Source of the DNA: Planctomycetota bacterium
Lineage (GTDB): Bacteria > Planctomycetota > UBA1135
Reading direction: 5' to 3'
DNA length: 64,000 nucleotides
Assembly: GCA_030748415.1 (NCBI GenBank)
Contig: JASMMA010000010.1
Coordinates: 1-64,000 of the forward strand
A model generated the notes under the pieces. It saw nothing but the letters and a program-made list of their open reading frames with translations. It ran no database searches and was not told the origin of the DNA. Both the position numbers and the translations under genes were made by a program. Shown in pieces: positions 34,744-44,844 of this stretch. Positions within the stretch are counted from its first letter, which is position 1. Each line of letters opens with the position of its first letter.

Positions 34744-37700
34744 ATGCAGCCATTCGTCCACCTTCACGTTCACACCGAATATTCGCTTTTAGACGGCGCA
34801 AATCGCATCCCCGACCTCGTCCAGGCCGCAGTTCAGGATAAACACGATTCTTTGGCTATTACGGACCACGGGAACCTGTTTGGGGCAGTTGAGTTCTACA
34901 AAGCTTGTCGCAAAGCCAATATCCGCCCGATTCTTGGTTGTGAGGTTTATGTTGCCCGAGAATCTAGGCACGAGAAGCACAGCCGCCGAGACAATCCTTA
35001 CTCCCACCTGACACTTCTGGCCAGGAATGAGCGCGGTTGGAAAAACCTCATGGAACTTACTACGACCGCCCATTTAGAAGGGCACCATTTCCGCCCCCGC
35101 GTGGACATGAATGACATTTCTGCCCACGCCGATGGCCTGACTTGTTTATCCGGTTGCATGTCTGGTTCGGTTAATAAGTTTCTACGTGAAGGGAAAGAGC
35201 CTGAGGCCATTGCCGAAGCAGGGCGACTTCAAGATATTTTTGGCAAAGAACATTTCTTTTTAGAAGTTATGCGCAATGGGATGGAAGAGCAAGACCGTCT
35301 CACTGAAGCAATGGCAAGGCTCTCACCTCAGCTGAATACTCCGCTTGTCGCAACTAACGACATTCATTACACGCGGCATGAGGATTGCGCAGCACAAGAT
35401 GCCTTACTTTGTTTGCATCAGAACGCCCGCATTGCAGATGACGATCGCTGGAAAATGAGCACGGATACACTTTTCTTCCGTTCGCGGGAACAAATGAATA
35501 GGATTTTTGGCGACCTCCCCGACGCGCTCACGAATACTTTAAAAGTTGCAGAGCAAGTAAATGTCGAGATTGAGCTGGGCAAGCACCGCCTTCCTATCTT
35601 CCGCCCAGATGACAATAGCAACCCCGATGACTTTTTCAGAAAGCTCTGCGAAGATGGATTTGCCCGACTATACCCAGGCAATCCCACCAAAGCTCGTGAG
35701 CGATTGGAATATGAAATGCGCGTCATCCAGGAAATGGGATTCACCTCCTACTTTCTCATCGTTTGGGATTTGATTCGATATGCCGCGGAGAATGGGATTC
35801 CTGTAGGACCTGGCCGGGGGTCAGCAGCAGGCTCTATTGTGGCGTATTCCTTAGGTATTACCCGAATAGACCCCTTAAAATATGACCTCATTTTTGAACG
35901 ATTCCTGAATTCATCTCGAATCTCAATGCCTGATATTGATATCGATTTCTGCAAAGAACGGCGGGAAGACATGCTGACTTATGTTCGCCAGCGTTACGGC
36001 GATGAAAATGTTTGCCAAATTATTACCTTTGGAAAACTAAAGGCGAAGAACGCGCTTCGAGACATGGCTCGGGTTTCTGGAATTTCTCTTCAAGACGCGG
36101 ATAAGGCCGCAAAACTAATCCCTGAAACTTTAGGAATTACTTTGCAAGAAGCTCTTGAAGAAGAGCCAGAGCTTCGCTCTTTTTCAAACAAATCAAAAGA
36201 GAACAAAAGTTGGTTCAAACTGGCTGGCCAAGTTGAAGGGCTTACAAGGAACTCCGGGGTGCATGCCGCTGGTGTAATTATTGCTGACCAACCCTTGCGA
36301 GACATCATGCCCCTTTCTAAACACAACGGTGCAATTACTAGCCAATGGGATATGAAAATTTGCGAGGAGTATGGCCTTCTCAAGATGGACTTCTTGGGCT
36401 TGCGAACGCTCACTATTTTGCACGATGCTGTTAAAAATGTTGAGAAGAGCCACGGAGTTAGCATTGAACTAGACAAGCTCCCACTTGACGACGAAAAAAC
36501 TTTTACGCTCCTTCAGGCCGCAGACACAGAGGGTGTTTTCCAGTTGGAATCTGGCGGAATGAAGCGGTTACTAGCCCAACTCAAACCAGACTGTTACGAA
36601 GACATCATCGCTGTCTTGGCCCTTTTCCGGCCAGGGCCTCTGCGCTCAGGATTTCACGAAACCTACGCTAAAAGAAAGCACGGCGCTGAGCCCGTTCGGT
36701 ATCCCCATCCGATTTTGGAGGATATTCTCCATGAAACTTATGGGGTTCTTATTTATCAAGAACAAATTATGCGGGTTGCACAAATTATGGGTGGGTTCTC
36801 ACTGAACGAAGCGGACACTCTTCGTAAAGCCATGGGGAAAAAGGATTCAAAACTCATGGAACCTTATGAAGGCCCTTTCATGGATGGCTCAGAGGCGAAT
36901 GGAGTGCCCAACCTCGTGGCAAAAGACATCTGGGACATGATGGTTAATTTCGCGGAGTATGGCTTCAACAAAAGCCACTCAGCGGGCTACGCCATGGTGA
37001 CCTATCAGGCAGCCTGGATGAAGGCCCACTACCCCTCAGAGTTTTATGCCTCCACCCTGACCCATGAAGCCTTTGACTCAGACAAACTCCGGCTCCTCAT
37101 TGAGGATGCCCGTAAGCATGAAATACCTGTTCTACCCCCCTGCGCAAATCGTTCCGATGTTTCCTTTACGGTTGGCGAAAAGGGGGTCATCCGTTTTGGC
37201 CTCGAGGCAATTAAGGGAGTTGGCCGCGGAGCGGCTGAAGCAATCGTGGCTCTTCGGGCTTCCGAAGAAACCGGCTACTTTCTGACTCTGGACAAGCTTC
37301 TGGTAGCTGGGATTCCTCAGCGCCTCACCAAAACAACTTTCGAAGGGATGGCAAAATCGGGGGCCTTTGATTGCTTCGGGAAAGCACGCCTTGATGTTCT
37401 TGCAGATATGGAAACTGCACTTCGGAGTGCTCAGGCGCGGGCTAAAGACCATGCTGTTGGACAAGGCGGCCTCTTCGACACACCTGAATCCATTGGTGAG
37501 TCTTCTGAAGGTGGCGTATTTAATCCCAACGAGGAGGAAAGCAAAGCACACCAAGCACCTCGAGAACTTTCCGATGATGAACGGAAAGAAACCTTAGCTT
37601 TAGAAAAAGAGGCCTTGGGTCTTTATCTCACCCGCCACCCACTAGACCCTTACCGCGATCTTCTTGCTGGGGTGTCTCCATGGGATTCGCGAAATGTTTG

Positions 37701-38274
37701 TGAATCAACTGAACGAACCTTGGCCTTCTTGGTCGGAGTTGCGACCTTAGTTGAGGTCAAAGGCACGCGAAAAGACCCCTCGCGCAAATATGCTCGCCTT
37801 AAAATTGAAGACCTTTACGGCTCAACTTCGGCCCTAGCCTGGCCCAGCACCTACGAGGAATACCGAGAAGAGATAACCGAAGATTTCGTTGGGGTTTTCC
37901 ATGGCCAACTGGACCATTCCGGAGAATCCCCCACTCTCCTAATTGATAAAGTAGAGCCCTTGGCCAACCGAGATGCCTTGCGTTTAGATGGAATGTTAGA
38001 GCTGGACCTCTCCATGAGCGCGCCGCCCTTGCAAGAGCTCTCGAAGCTCCTCCAAGCACACCCAGGAAGCTCTGTCGTTCGTTTCTTCTACACCACGCCT
38101 GATGGGCGAAAAGCGGTCGTCCGGGCGGACTCAGACTACTCAGTTAATCTTCATGCTGAACTAATGGATGCTCTCAAGGATTTGCTTGGCCCCGCAAATG
38201 TACGTGTTAAAGCTCAACAAAAGGCCCACAAGAAAGCACCTGCTAAGCGCTGGAAGAAAAAGGCTGCAAAATAA
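34744..38274 (+). CDS. dnaE: DNA polymerase III subunit alpha
   Basis: PHP domain FVHLHVHTEYSLLDGANRI; VGPGRGSAAGSIVAYSLGITRIDPL, MPDIDIDFCKERREDMLTYV, FRPGPLRSGFHETYAKRKHG. Confidence 0.98.
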   Translation: MQPFVHLHVHTEYSLLDGANRIPDLVQAAVQDKHDSLAITDHGNLFGAVEFYKACRKANIRPILGCEVYVARESRHEKHSRRDNPYSHLTLLARNERGWKNLMELTTTAHLEGHHFRPRVDMNDISAHADGLTCLSGCMSGSVNKFLREGKEPEAIAEAGRLQDIFGKEHFFLEVMRNGMEEQDRLTEAMARLSPQLNTPLVATNDIHYTRHEDCAAQDALLCLHQNARIADDDRWKMSTDTLFFRSREQMNRIFGDLPDALTNTLKVAEQVNVEIELGKHRLPIFRPDDNSNPDDFFRKLCEDGFARLYPGNPTKARERLEYEMRVIQEMGFTSYFLIVWDLIRYAAENGIPVGPGRGSAAGSIVAYSLGITRIDPLKYDLIFERFLNSSRISMPDIDIDFCKERREDMLTYVRQRYGDENVCQIITFGKLKAKNALRDMARVSGISLQDADKAAKLIPETLGITLQEALEEEPELRSFSNKSKENKSWFKLAGQVEGLTRNSGVHAAGVIIADQPLRDIMPLSKHNGAITSQWDMKICEEYGLLKMDFLGLRTLTILHDAVKNVEKSHGVSIELDKLPLDDEKTFTLLQAADTEGVFQLESGGMKRLLAQLKPDCYEDIIAVLALFRPGPLRSGFHETYAKRKHGAEPVRYPHPILEDILHETYGVLIYQEQIMRVAQIMGGFSLNEADTLRKAMGKKDSKLMEPYEGPFMDGSEANGVPNLVAKDIWDMMVNFAEYGFNKSHSAGYAMVTYQAAWMKAHYPSEFYASTLTHEAFDSDKLRLLIEDARKHEIPVLPPCANRSDVSFTVGEKGVIRFGLEAIKGVGRGAAEAIVALRASEETGYFLTLDKLLVAGIPQRLTKTTFEGMAKSGAFDCFGKARLDVLADMETALRSAQARAKDHAVGQGGLFDTPESIGESSEGGVFNPNEEESKAHQAPRELSDDERKETLALEKEALGLYLTRHPLDPYRDLLAGVSPWDSRNVCESTERTLAFLVGVATLVEVKGTRKDPSRKYARLKIEDLYGSTSALAWPSTYEEYREEITEDFVGVFHGQLDHSGESPTLLIDKVEPLANRDALRLDGMLELDLSMSAPPLQELSKLLQAHPGSSVVRFFYTTPDGRKAVVRADSDYSVNLHAELMDALKDLLGPANVRVKAQQKAHKKAPAKRWKKKAAK

Positions 38275-38279
38275 AAAGG

Positions 38280-38310
38280 AGGGCCGCCCATTCCAAGAAT
38301 GGGCGGCCCT
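38280..38310 (-). terminator. Strong terminator at end of the ribosomal super-operon (between dnaE and rplQ)
   Basis: Perfect 14-bp stem AGGGCCGCCCATTC-CAA-GAATGGGCGGCCCT; minus-strand tail CCTTTTTATTTT. Confidence 0.9.
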
Positions 38311-38329
38311 GAAAGAGTCTGAATTAAAT

Positions 38330-38740
38330 TTACTCTTCAGTCACTTCAGTCACTTCAGTCACTTCAACCTCTGGCTCACTCCGTTCCACAAACTCAAAGA
38401 TTGCCCGGTCGGCCTTATCGCCTAATCGAGGGGTAGCAAGCTTAAGAATGCGGGTGTAACCACCTGGGCGATCCTTAAACCGAGGCCCAAGGACATTGAA
38501 CAACTTGTTTACCGCATCTTCATGGTTGCCCATGATGGCAAGAGCACGGCGGTAGTTGTGCAAGTTCTTTTCCTTAGCTAGAGTCACCAACTTTTCTACG
38601 AATGGTCGGTGAGCTTTTGCTTTGGTCAAGGTGGTTTCAATGCGCTCATGCTCGATGATTGCACAGGCGAGATTTCGAGCCAACGCCCTACGGTGGGAGC
38701 CAGTTCGAGAGAGGTTATTCGTTGTTACGCGGTGTCGCAT
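38330..38740 (-). CDS. rplQ: 50S ribosomal protein L17 with acidic repeat tail
   Basis: MRHRVTTNNLSRTGSHRRALARNLACAIIEHERIETTLTKAKAHRPFVEKLVTLAKE; tail EVEVTEVTEVTEE. Confidence 0.97.
   Translation of the reverse strand: MRHRVTTNNLSRTGSHRRALARNLACAIIEHERIETTLTKAKAHRPFVEKLVTLAKEKNLHNYRRALAIMGNHEDAVNKLFNVLGPRFKDRPGGYTRILKLATPRLGDKADRAIFEFVERSEPEVEVTEVTEVTEE
38341..38367. repeat. 9-bp tandem repeat (tcacttcag)x3 in the rplQ 3' end
   Basis: tcacttcag tcacttcag tcacttcaa read directly; encodes the TEV repeat. Confidence 0.85.
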
Positions 38741-38745
38741 GGGAT

Positions 38746-39759
38746 TCAGGCGCCGGTGGCGGCCCCTTCTTCGGCAGGCATGCCAATGACGAGGTCCAGT
38801 TCGGCGAGTTTCTGTTCAATCTCAGTGAGAACGGTCTGGCCCAAGTTCTTAATGTGCAACAAATCATCTTTTGACTTGTACACCAAATCACCAAGTACCA
38901 AGATTCCGGAAGAATCCAGGCAATTGCGAGCCCGTGTTGAAAGTTCGAGGCGGTCGATGGACTCCGACATTAGAGCGGCGTGGCGCTCCTTGCGGCGTTC
39001 AGCGGCTGCATCGATTGCTTGAACTTCTTCGGCAACAGGTACACCCATTGAAGGGGTCGTAAACTGGAGGAAGGGGTTTAAGTGTTTCCGGTAAATTTTG
39101 GCTGCTTCAGTCAGCGCCATCTGCGGAGACAAAGTTCCATCAGTCCAGATTTCCAGAACAAGGCGATCGTAGTTGGTGAACTTACCGACACGAGTTGCCT
39201 CGACACCGTATCGCACGCGGCGGACGGGTGAAAAGCCTGCATCCATAGGGATGTGCCCGATTTGGTCCGTTGGCTCACCAGTTTCATCAGAAGCCACAAA
39301 ACCGCGACCACGGCGAGCCGTGAGCTCAGCTTTGAATGGGGTTCCATCGCCTGTCACTTTGCAAATCTCCAATTCAGGATTCACAACAGTGACTCCAGTT
39401 GGACATTCGATATCAGCAGCAGTGACAGTGCAAGGGCCTGACTTGTCAATGGACAGGTTGACGGGGCCATCGCCAGAAAGGTCAACAAGGACATCTTTCA
39501 ATGCGAGGACGATGTCTGTGACATCTTCCACAACACCTTCCATGGTTTTGAACTCGTGCTCTACTCCTTCGATAGCAACACCCGTGACGGATGTGCCCTC
39601 GATTGAGCTCAAGAGAACGCGTCGCAAACCATTTCCAATGGTATGCCCGAAACCTTGTTGAAAAGGTTCCACGAAGAATCGGCCATAGGATTCAGTGGCC
39701 GAAGATTCCTCGAGGGTGACCCCTGAGGGAAGTTCGAAGTCGCGCCAGCGGATACGCAT
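38746..39759 (-). CDS. rpoA: DNA-directed RNA polymerase subunit alpha
   Basis: FFVEPFQQGFGHTIGNGLRRVLLSSIEGTSVTGVAIEGVEHEFKTMEGVVEDVTDIVLALK; ATG at 39759. Confidence 0.97.
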   Translation of the reverse strand: MRIRWRDFELPSGVTLEESSATESYGRFFVEPFQQGFGHTIGNGLRRVLLSSIEGTSVTGVAIEGVEHEFKTMEGVVEDVTDIVLALKDVLVDLSGDGPVNLSIDKSGPCTVTAADIECPTGVTVVNPELEICKVTGDGTPFKAELTARRGRGFVASDETGEPTDQIGHIPMDAGFSPVRRVRYGVEATRVGKFTNYDRLVLEIWTDGTLSPQMALTEAAKIYRKHLNPFLQFTTPSMGVPVAEEVQAIDAAAERRKERHAALMSESIDRLELSTRARNCLDSSGILVLGDLVYKSKDDLLHIKNLGQTVLTEIEQKLAELDLVIGMPAEEGAATGA

Positions 39760-39778
39760 GATGTCTCTGGTTCCTCCT

Positions 39779-40411
39779 TTACTTCGAGCAGAGCTCGACA
39801 ATGAATTGCTCTTGAATGTCCTGGAAGCGGACATCTTCGCGGGATGGGTTATTTACGATCTTTACAGTTTTGGCGTTTGAGTCAACCGCAAGCCAGTTGG
39901 GGATGACTTTCTCGCCAGCTAGAGTGAGACAATCAGCAGTGGCCTGCTGAGAATTCTCACGAGTAGCTGTACCAACAACATCGCCAGGACGGACGAGGTA
40001 GCTGGGCACATCAACCTTTCGACCATTCACAGTGAAGTGGCCGTGATTGATTCGTTGGCGCGCATGAGGGCGGGACATCGCCATGCCAGTTGCGTCCACG
40101 ACATTGTCGAGGCGGCGCTCCAGCAAGGAGAGCAGGTTCGTACCCGTGTTCCCGCGCATTCGTTCCGCCATACGGAAGTAACGCTTGAATTGGCGCTCCA
40201 TGAGGCCATAAATACGCTTTACCTTCTGCTTTTCACGAAGGTGGACTCCGTAATCAGACAGACGGCGAGTGCGGGCGCGCACATTCATCCCAGGAGGGAC
40301 ATTGCGGCGATCCACAGCGCACTTTTCGCTTTCGCAACGGCTGCCCTTGAGGAACAGCTTGTAGCCTTCGCGGCGGCAAAGGCGGCAGACATTTCCGGTG
40401 TAACGTGCCAT
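39779..40411 (-). CDS. rpsD: 30S ribosomal protein S4
   Basis: MARYTGNVCRLCRREGYKLFLKGSRCESEKCAVDRR; RLDNVVDATGMAMSRPHARQRINHGHFTVNGRKVDVPSYLVRPGD. Confidence 0.97.
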   Translation of the reverse strand: MARYTGNVCRLCRREGYKLFLKGSRCESEKCAVDRRNVPPGMNVRARTRRLSDYGVHLREKQKVKRIYGLMERQFKRYFRMAERMRGNTGTNLLSLLERRLDNVVDATGMAMSRPHARQRINHGHFTVNGRKVDVPSYLVRPGDVVGTATRENSQQATADCLTLAGEKVIPNWLAVDSNAKTVKIVNNPSREDVRFQDIQEQFIVELCSK

Positions 40412-40413
40412 AA

Positions 40414-40794
40414 TCAGACTCGACGTTTTTTGGGTGGACGGCAGCCGTTGTGCGGCAGCGGGGTGACATCCTCGATTGAGGAAACGCGAAGACCGCCTTG
40501 AGCAAGGCCACGGATCGCACTTTCGCGACCCGACCCTGTGCCTTTCACGCGAACTTCAACTTCACGCAAACCAGACTTGTAGGCAGCTTCGCCAGCTTTC
40601 CGAGCGGAAGCTTGAGCTGCAAACGGGGTGGACTTTCGTGAACCTTTGTAGCCAACGATCCCAGAAGAGCCCCACCCGATGGTGTTGCCCTTGGTGTCCG
40701 TTAGCGTGGTCAGGGTGTTATTAAAGGTCGAACGTATGTGGGCAATCCCACGAGCCCCGACTCTTCTCTTCTTTTTTGATTTAGCAGCACTCAT
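40414..40794 (-). CDS. rpsK: 30S ribosomal protein S11
   Basis: [46 protein letters not shown]. Confidence 0.97.
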   Translation of the reverse strand: MSAAKSKKKRRVGARGIAHIRSTFNNTLTTLTDTKGNTIGWGSSGIVGYKGSRKSTPFAAQASARKAGEAAYKSGLREVEVRVKGTGSGRESAIRGLAQGGLRVSSIEDVTPLPHNGCRPPKKRRV

Positions 40795-40803
40795 TTTTCA
40801 GCT

Positions 40804-41187
40804 CTACTTCATTGCCTTGACTGACTTCTTGCCGGCCACGGTCTTCTTGGGTCCTTTACGGGAACGGGCGTTCGTTTTGGTTCGCTGGCCACGACATGGG
40901 AGCCCGCGACGATGACGGCTTCCCCGGTAGCACTGGATGTCCCTGAGGCGGTTAATGGCCTGGGTGTTGGTACGACGAAGAGCACCTTCAACGAGGTAAT
41001 GATCTTCGAGGTGGGAAGCAATGGATGCAAGCTCTTCATCGCTGAGATCCTTGGCTCGAACATCTGGATTGATGTTCAGGGCTTTACAGGTTTTCTCGGC
41101 GGAGTCAGAACCAACACCAAAGATATATGTCAAAGCAACAACAGTGCGCTTTGCATCAGGAATTTCAACACCTACTAGACGTGCCAT
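40804..41187 (-). CDS. rpsM: 30S ribosomal protein S13
   Basis: [49 protein letters not shown]. Confidence 0.97.
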   Translation of the reverse strand: MARLVGVEIPDAKRTVVALTYIFGVGSDSAEKTCKALNINPDVRAKDLSDEELASIASHLEDHYLVEGALRRTNTQAINRLRDIQCYRGSRHRRGLPCRGQRTKTNARSRKGPKKTVAGKKSVKAMK

Positions 41188-41200
41188 TTTGTATTAGTAC

Positions 41201-41317
41201 TCAACCTTGAACTTGTTTGTGACGGGGGTCCCTTTTGCAGATGACCCGCAATTTTCCATGACGGCGGATGATTCTGCAGTTGTCGCAGATTCGACGAACA
41301 CTTGCGCGAACTTTCAT
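41201..41317 (-). CDS. rpmJ: 50S ribosomal protein L36 (38 aa, below ORF-track cutoff)
   Basis: Read from sequence: [38 protein letters not shown]. Confidence 0.96.
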   Translation of the reverse strand: MKVRASVRRICDNCRIIRRHGKLRVICKRDPRHKQVQG

Positions 41318-41335
41318 GACGACTCTCGGATTTGG

Positions 41336-41602
41336 TTAGCGACCACGCTTGCGAGCTCCACCCCCCCGGCGGCGGCCGGGTCGGCGTTCGCCCCGGTAAA
41401 CAATCCGGCAGCGAGTGAGGTCGTAAGGTGACATTTCAACTGTGATGGTGTCTCCTGGAACGATGCGGATGTAGTGCATGCGCATTTTTCCGGAGATGTG
41501 GGCAAGGACTTGGTGACCATTGTCGAGTTCCACCTTGAACATTGCATTCGGGAGTGCCTCCCGAACAACAGCGGTCACGGTGATGGGCTCTTCTTTAGCC
41601 AT
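41336..41602 (-). CDS. infA: Translation initiation factor IF-1 with basic C-terminal tail
   Basis: [88 protein letters not shown]. Confidence 0.96.
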   Translation of the reverse strand: MAKEEPITVTAVVREALPNAMFKVELDNGHQVLAHISGKMRMHYIRIVPGDTITVEMSPYDLTRCRIVYRGERRPGRRRGGGARKRGR

Positions 41603-42176
41603 TCGCTCCTTGTGGGTTAGTAGAAGCCAGCCCGGTACGAATGATTTCAATCGTCTCTGACTGGATGATTTTAATTTCTCGCTCTGCATCAACTTCGCAG
41701 AGAATGCCTAGGTCGCGGTAGAAAGCAACCAATGGTTCTGTAGTCTCGCTGTAAACGGCAAGACGGTGTTCAACGACCTCGCGGGTGTCGTCCGTTCTCC
41801 CTCGGCCAAGAAGGCGGGAGATGAGTGTCTCATCGGAAGCTGTGTAGCAAACAGCTAAACGAATCGAGCCCTCTGGAGCAGCGGCATGCAGGGCTTCCGC
41901 TTGCGCCTTAGTGCGGGGGAAACCATCGAGCAAAAGGACTTCGTTGTTTTCCATGGACTCAACACGAGCGGCAACCATGCCGACCATGACATTGTCAGGA
42001 ACTAAATCCCCGCGGTCCATGTACTCTTTCGCTTTCAAACCAAGATCGGTGCCAGCGGCAACCTCTTGACGAAGCAAATCTCCGGTGGACAAATGGGTCC
42101 AGCCTTGGGACTCTGCAGCTGCTGCCGCTTGTGTTCCTTTGCCTACACCAGGAGCGCCGAGGAAGATTGCAATCAT
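41595..42176 (-). CDS. adk: Adenylate kinase
   Basis: [55 protein letters not shown]. Confidence 0.96.
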   Translation of the reverse strand: MIAIFLGAPGVGKGTQAAAAAESQGWTHLSTGDLLRQEVAAGTDLGLKAKEYMDRGDLVPDNVMVGMVAARVESMENNEVLLLDGFPRTKAQAEALHAAAPEGSIRLAVCYTASDETLISRLLGRGRTDDTREVVEHRLAVYSETTEPLVAFYRDLGILCEVDAEREIKIIQSETIEIIRTGLASTNPQGANG

Positions 42177-43486
42177 CCTTTCCTCTTGGCCCAACCAGAG
42201 CCACCGCCTTTCATGAAACCGTCATAGTTTCGCATGAGAAGGTGGGAGTTCAATTTGTCAACAATATCCAATGCAACACCCACAACAATAAGAATGGATG
42301 TCCCACCGAGGAAGTAAGAAATCATCATGGGAACATGCAAACTTGAGGTAACCATAGTCGGAATGACCGCAATGATTGCCAAGAATGATGCGCCAGCAAG
42401 AGTAATCCGGTCCAGAACAAAGCTCAAGTACTCAGCCGTGTGCTTTCCTGGGCGAATCCCGGGGATGAAAGAACCGTGTTCCTTCAAGTTGTTTGCAATT
42501 TCTTCTGGCTGAAACATCAAGCGTACCCAAAAGAAAGAGAAGAAGAAAATCAAAACCGAATACAGGGCGATGTAAACGAAGCCCGCACGGCCAAAAATGT
42601 CGCGCATCCATGTAAGGCCAGGAACGCCGCCAAGGACATTGGGAACGATAAAGAGAGCAGAAGCAAAAATGATGGGCATCACGCCTGCTTGATTAACTTT
42701 TAGTGGGAGATAATGCTTTGCCCCTCCCATTACTTTGCGCCCCCGAGTGAGTTTTGCCTGCTGAATCGGGATGCGCCGTTGTCCACGAGTGATGTACACC
42801 ACAACAAGAACTGTTGCAATCCACATGGCGGAAATCGTGACGGCCATTTGGTGGGAGTTCTCCGACACCGACAAGAAAGACTGTAAAGCTGCCGGAATGT
42901 TCGCGATGATTCCGCACATAATGATGACGGAAACTCCATTTCCGAGCCCATGCTCAGAAATCTGTTCGCCTACCCACATAATGAATACAGTGCCTGCAGT
43001 GAGGGCTAGAACAACCGCAACTCCATAGACCATGGTGACTTCACCCGTCATGAGGCCGTATTGAGGATTCAACACAACACCAAGAAGAATGAAAGTTCCT
43101 TGGAGCAAACAAATCGCAAGTGTTGCCAAGCGCGTGTACTGACTAATCTTTTTCTGGCCGGAGGCTCCTTCTTTGGAAAGGGCTTCCAAAGATGGCACAA
43201 CTTTTACCAGAAGACTGAAAATAATGGATGCCGAAATGTAAGGCATCACTCCAAGGGAGAACAAAGTCGCACTACCGATGCCTGCCCCAGTAAAGGCATT
43301 CATAATTCCAAAAAGGCCGCCCAAAGAACTGCCGGCAATTTTATCAGCGGCAATCTTTACCGTCTCCAAGTTAATCCCGGGCAAGGGAACCTGGAAACCA
43401 AGGCGGTACACAAACAACAAACCAAAGGTCGTCAAAATGCGACGCCTTAGTTCGGGAATGCGTAGAAGGGCGAGTATTTGTTCCAT
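42173..43486 (-). CDS. secY: Protein translocase subunit SecY
   Basis: LRRRILTTFGLLFVYRLGFQVPLPGIN; LGVMPYISASIIFSLL; GLGNGVSVIIMCGI; FIPGIRPGKHTAEYL. Confidence 0.97.
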   Translation of the reverse strand: MEQILALLRIPELRRRILTTFGLLFVYRLGFQVPLPGINLETVKIAADKIAGSSLGGLFGIMNAFTGAGIGSATLFSLGVMPYISASIIFSLLVKVVPSLEALSKEGASGQKKISQYTRLATLAICLLQGTFILLGVVLNPQYGLMTGEVTMVYGVAVVLALTAGTVFIMWVGEQISEHGLGNGVSVIIMCGIIANIPAALQSFLSVSENSHQMAVTISAMWIATVLVVVYITRGQRRIPIQQAKLTRGRKVMGGAKHYLPLKVNQAGVMPIIFASALFIVPNVLGGVPGLTWMRDIFGRAGFVYIALYSVLIFFFSFFWVRLMFQPEEIANNLKEHGSFIPGIRPGKHTAEYLSFVLDRITLAGASFLAIIAVIPTMVTSSLHVPMMISYFLGGTSILIVVGVALDIVDKLNSHLLMRNYDGFMKGGGSGWAKRKG

Positions 43487-43498
43487 GAGCCTTTTGGC

Positions 43499-43945
43499 TT
43501 AGCCGAGAACCTCCACAGTTCCACCTGCAGCTTCAATCTTGTTCTTGGCGGAATCTGAAAACCGGTGAGCTCTCACAGTCAACTTGACTGTGATTTCTCC
43601 TTGACCAAGCACCTTTAACATGCCTCCAGTGCGGCGGGCGAGTCCTCTTTCCAGAACCGAAGTGAGATCCACTTCTGAGCCATCGGAGTACCCATTGAGG
43701 GACTGAACATTTACAAGGGTGTAATGCTTCTTAAAACGAGCATTAGTAAACCCTCGCTTGGGAACCTTTCTAAACAGGGGCATTTGTCCACCCTCAAAAC
43801 CAGGGCGAACACCGCCACCAGAACGAGAGTTTTGGCCTTTATGGCCTCGGCCAGCAGTCTTGCCCCAACCAGAACCCACGCCACGGCCGACGCGCTTTCG
43901 GTTTGGGTACTTGACGCCCTTAGGGGTTACATTGTGGATTTGCAT
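43499..43945 (-). CDS. rplO: 50S ribosomal protein L15
   Basis: RKRVGRGVGSGWGKTAGRGHKGQNSRSGGGVRPGFEGGQMPLFRKVPKRGF. Confidence 0.97.
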   Translation of the reverse strand: MQIHNVTPKGVKYPNRKRVGRGVGSGWGKTAGRGHKGQNSRSGGGVRPGFEGGQMPLFRKVPKRGFTNARFKKHYTLVNVQSLNGYSDGSEVDLTSVLERGLARRTGGMLKVLGQGEITVKLTVRAHRFSDSAKNKIEAAGGTVEVLG

Positions 43946-44463
43946 TAGACTTCAACTCCTCGGGCGGCTGACACTTCTGCCTTGGTCCGAAGCAGGGCCA
44001 AACCAGCAACAGTTGCCTTGACTAGGTTGATGGGGTTTGTGGAGCCATAAGACTTGGTGAGAACATCTTTCACACCTGCAAGTTCCATTACGGCTCGAAC
44101 TGTTCCACCGGCGATGATGCCTGTTCCGGGAGAAGCGGGAATCAAGCGAACACGAGAGGCGCAGAATTCGCCTTCCACCTCATGTGGAATCGTGGTCTCG
44201 ACTCGAGGAACTCGCACCAAATGCTTCCGGCCATCTTTAAAAGCCTTCTGCATCGCCATGGGGATTTCTTTTGCCTTTCCGAAACCGTAACCGACAACAC
44301 CATCTTGGTTGCCAACAACAGTCAAGGCGGAGAAAGCGAAACGGCGGCCACCTTTCACAACCTTGGCTGTGCGGTTGACCTTTACGCGCTCTTCTTTGAG
44401 TTCACCGAGCTTTTCAGCTTCAGCGCGGTCAAGGAATTCAGTTTTTTCTCTGTTCTTGCTCAT
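43945..44463 (-). CDS. rpsE: 30S ribosomal protein S5
   Basis: LKEERVKVNRTAKVVKGGRRFAFSALTVVGNQDGVVGYGFGKAKEIPMAMQKA; ATG at 44463. Confidence 0.97.
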   Translation of the reverse strand: MSKNREKTEFLDRAEAEKLGELKEERVKVNRTAKVVKGGRRFAFSALTVVGNQDGVVGYGFGKAKEIPMAMQKAFKDGRKHLVRVPRVETTIPHEVEGEFCASRVRLIPASPGTGIIAGGTVRAVMELAGVKDVLTKSYGSTNPINLVKATVAGLALLRTKAEVSAARGVEV

Positions 44464-44467
44464 AGCT

Positions 44468-44842
44468 TTAGAACTTAAGGCCGCCCTCCCGAGCGGCATC
44501 AGCGAGGGCTTGGACACGCCCGGTGAAGGAGTAAGGGCCACGGTCAAACATGACTTGTTCAACACCTGCAGCTAAGGCGCGTTCAGCGATTGCGGTTCCC
44601 ACAATGGCGGATCGTTCCGATTTCGTTTTTCCTTTTAGGGCGTCCGCCATGGAAGATTCCATGTCGCCAGCAGCTGCTAGTGTGCGACCTTGAATATCGT
44701 CAATGACTTGCACACAGATGTGCTTGGAGCTTCTGTAAACGGAAAGCCTTGGGTGATCGCCCGACGCACGAAGACGGCGGCGAACTCCAAGGGCCTTACG
44801 AAGGCGCTTCTTTGCTTTTGCTTTTTGTTGCTTATGGTCCAT
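44468..44842 (-). CDS. rplR: 50S ribosomal protein L18
   Basis: RLRASGDHPRLSVYRSSKHICVQVIDDIQGRTLAAA...VMFDRGPYSFTGRVQALADAAREGGLKF. Confidence 0.97.
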   Translation of the reverse strand: MDHKQQKAKAKKRLRKALGVRRRLRASGDHPRLSVYRSSKHICVQVIDDIQGRTLAAAGDMESSMADALKGKTKSERSAIVGTAIAERALAAGVEQVMFDRGPYSFTGRVQALADAAREGGLKF

Positions 44843-44844
44843 AA

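Noticed and set aside
38280-38310. Terminator acting for dnaE (+) as well
   Set aside because: The plus-strand side lacks a T tract (gaaagagtctg); only the minus-strand orientation is well supported.
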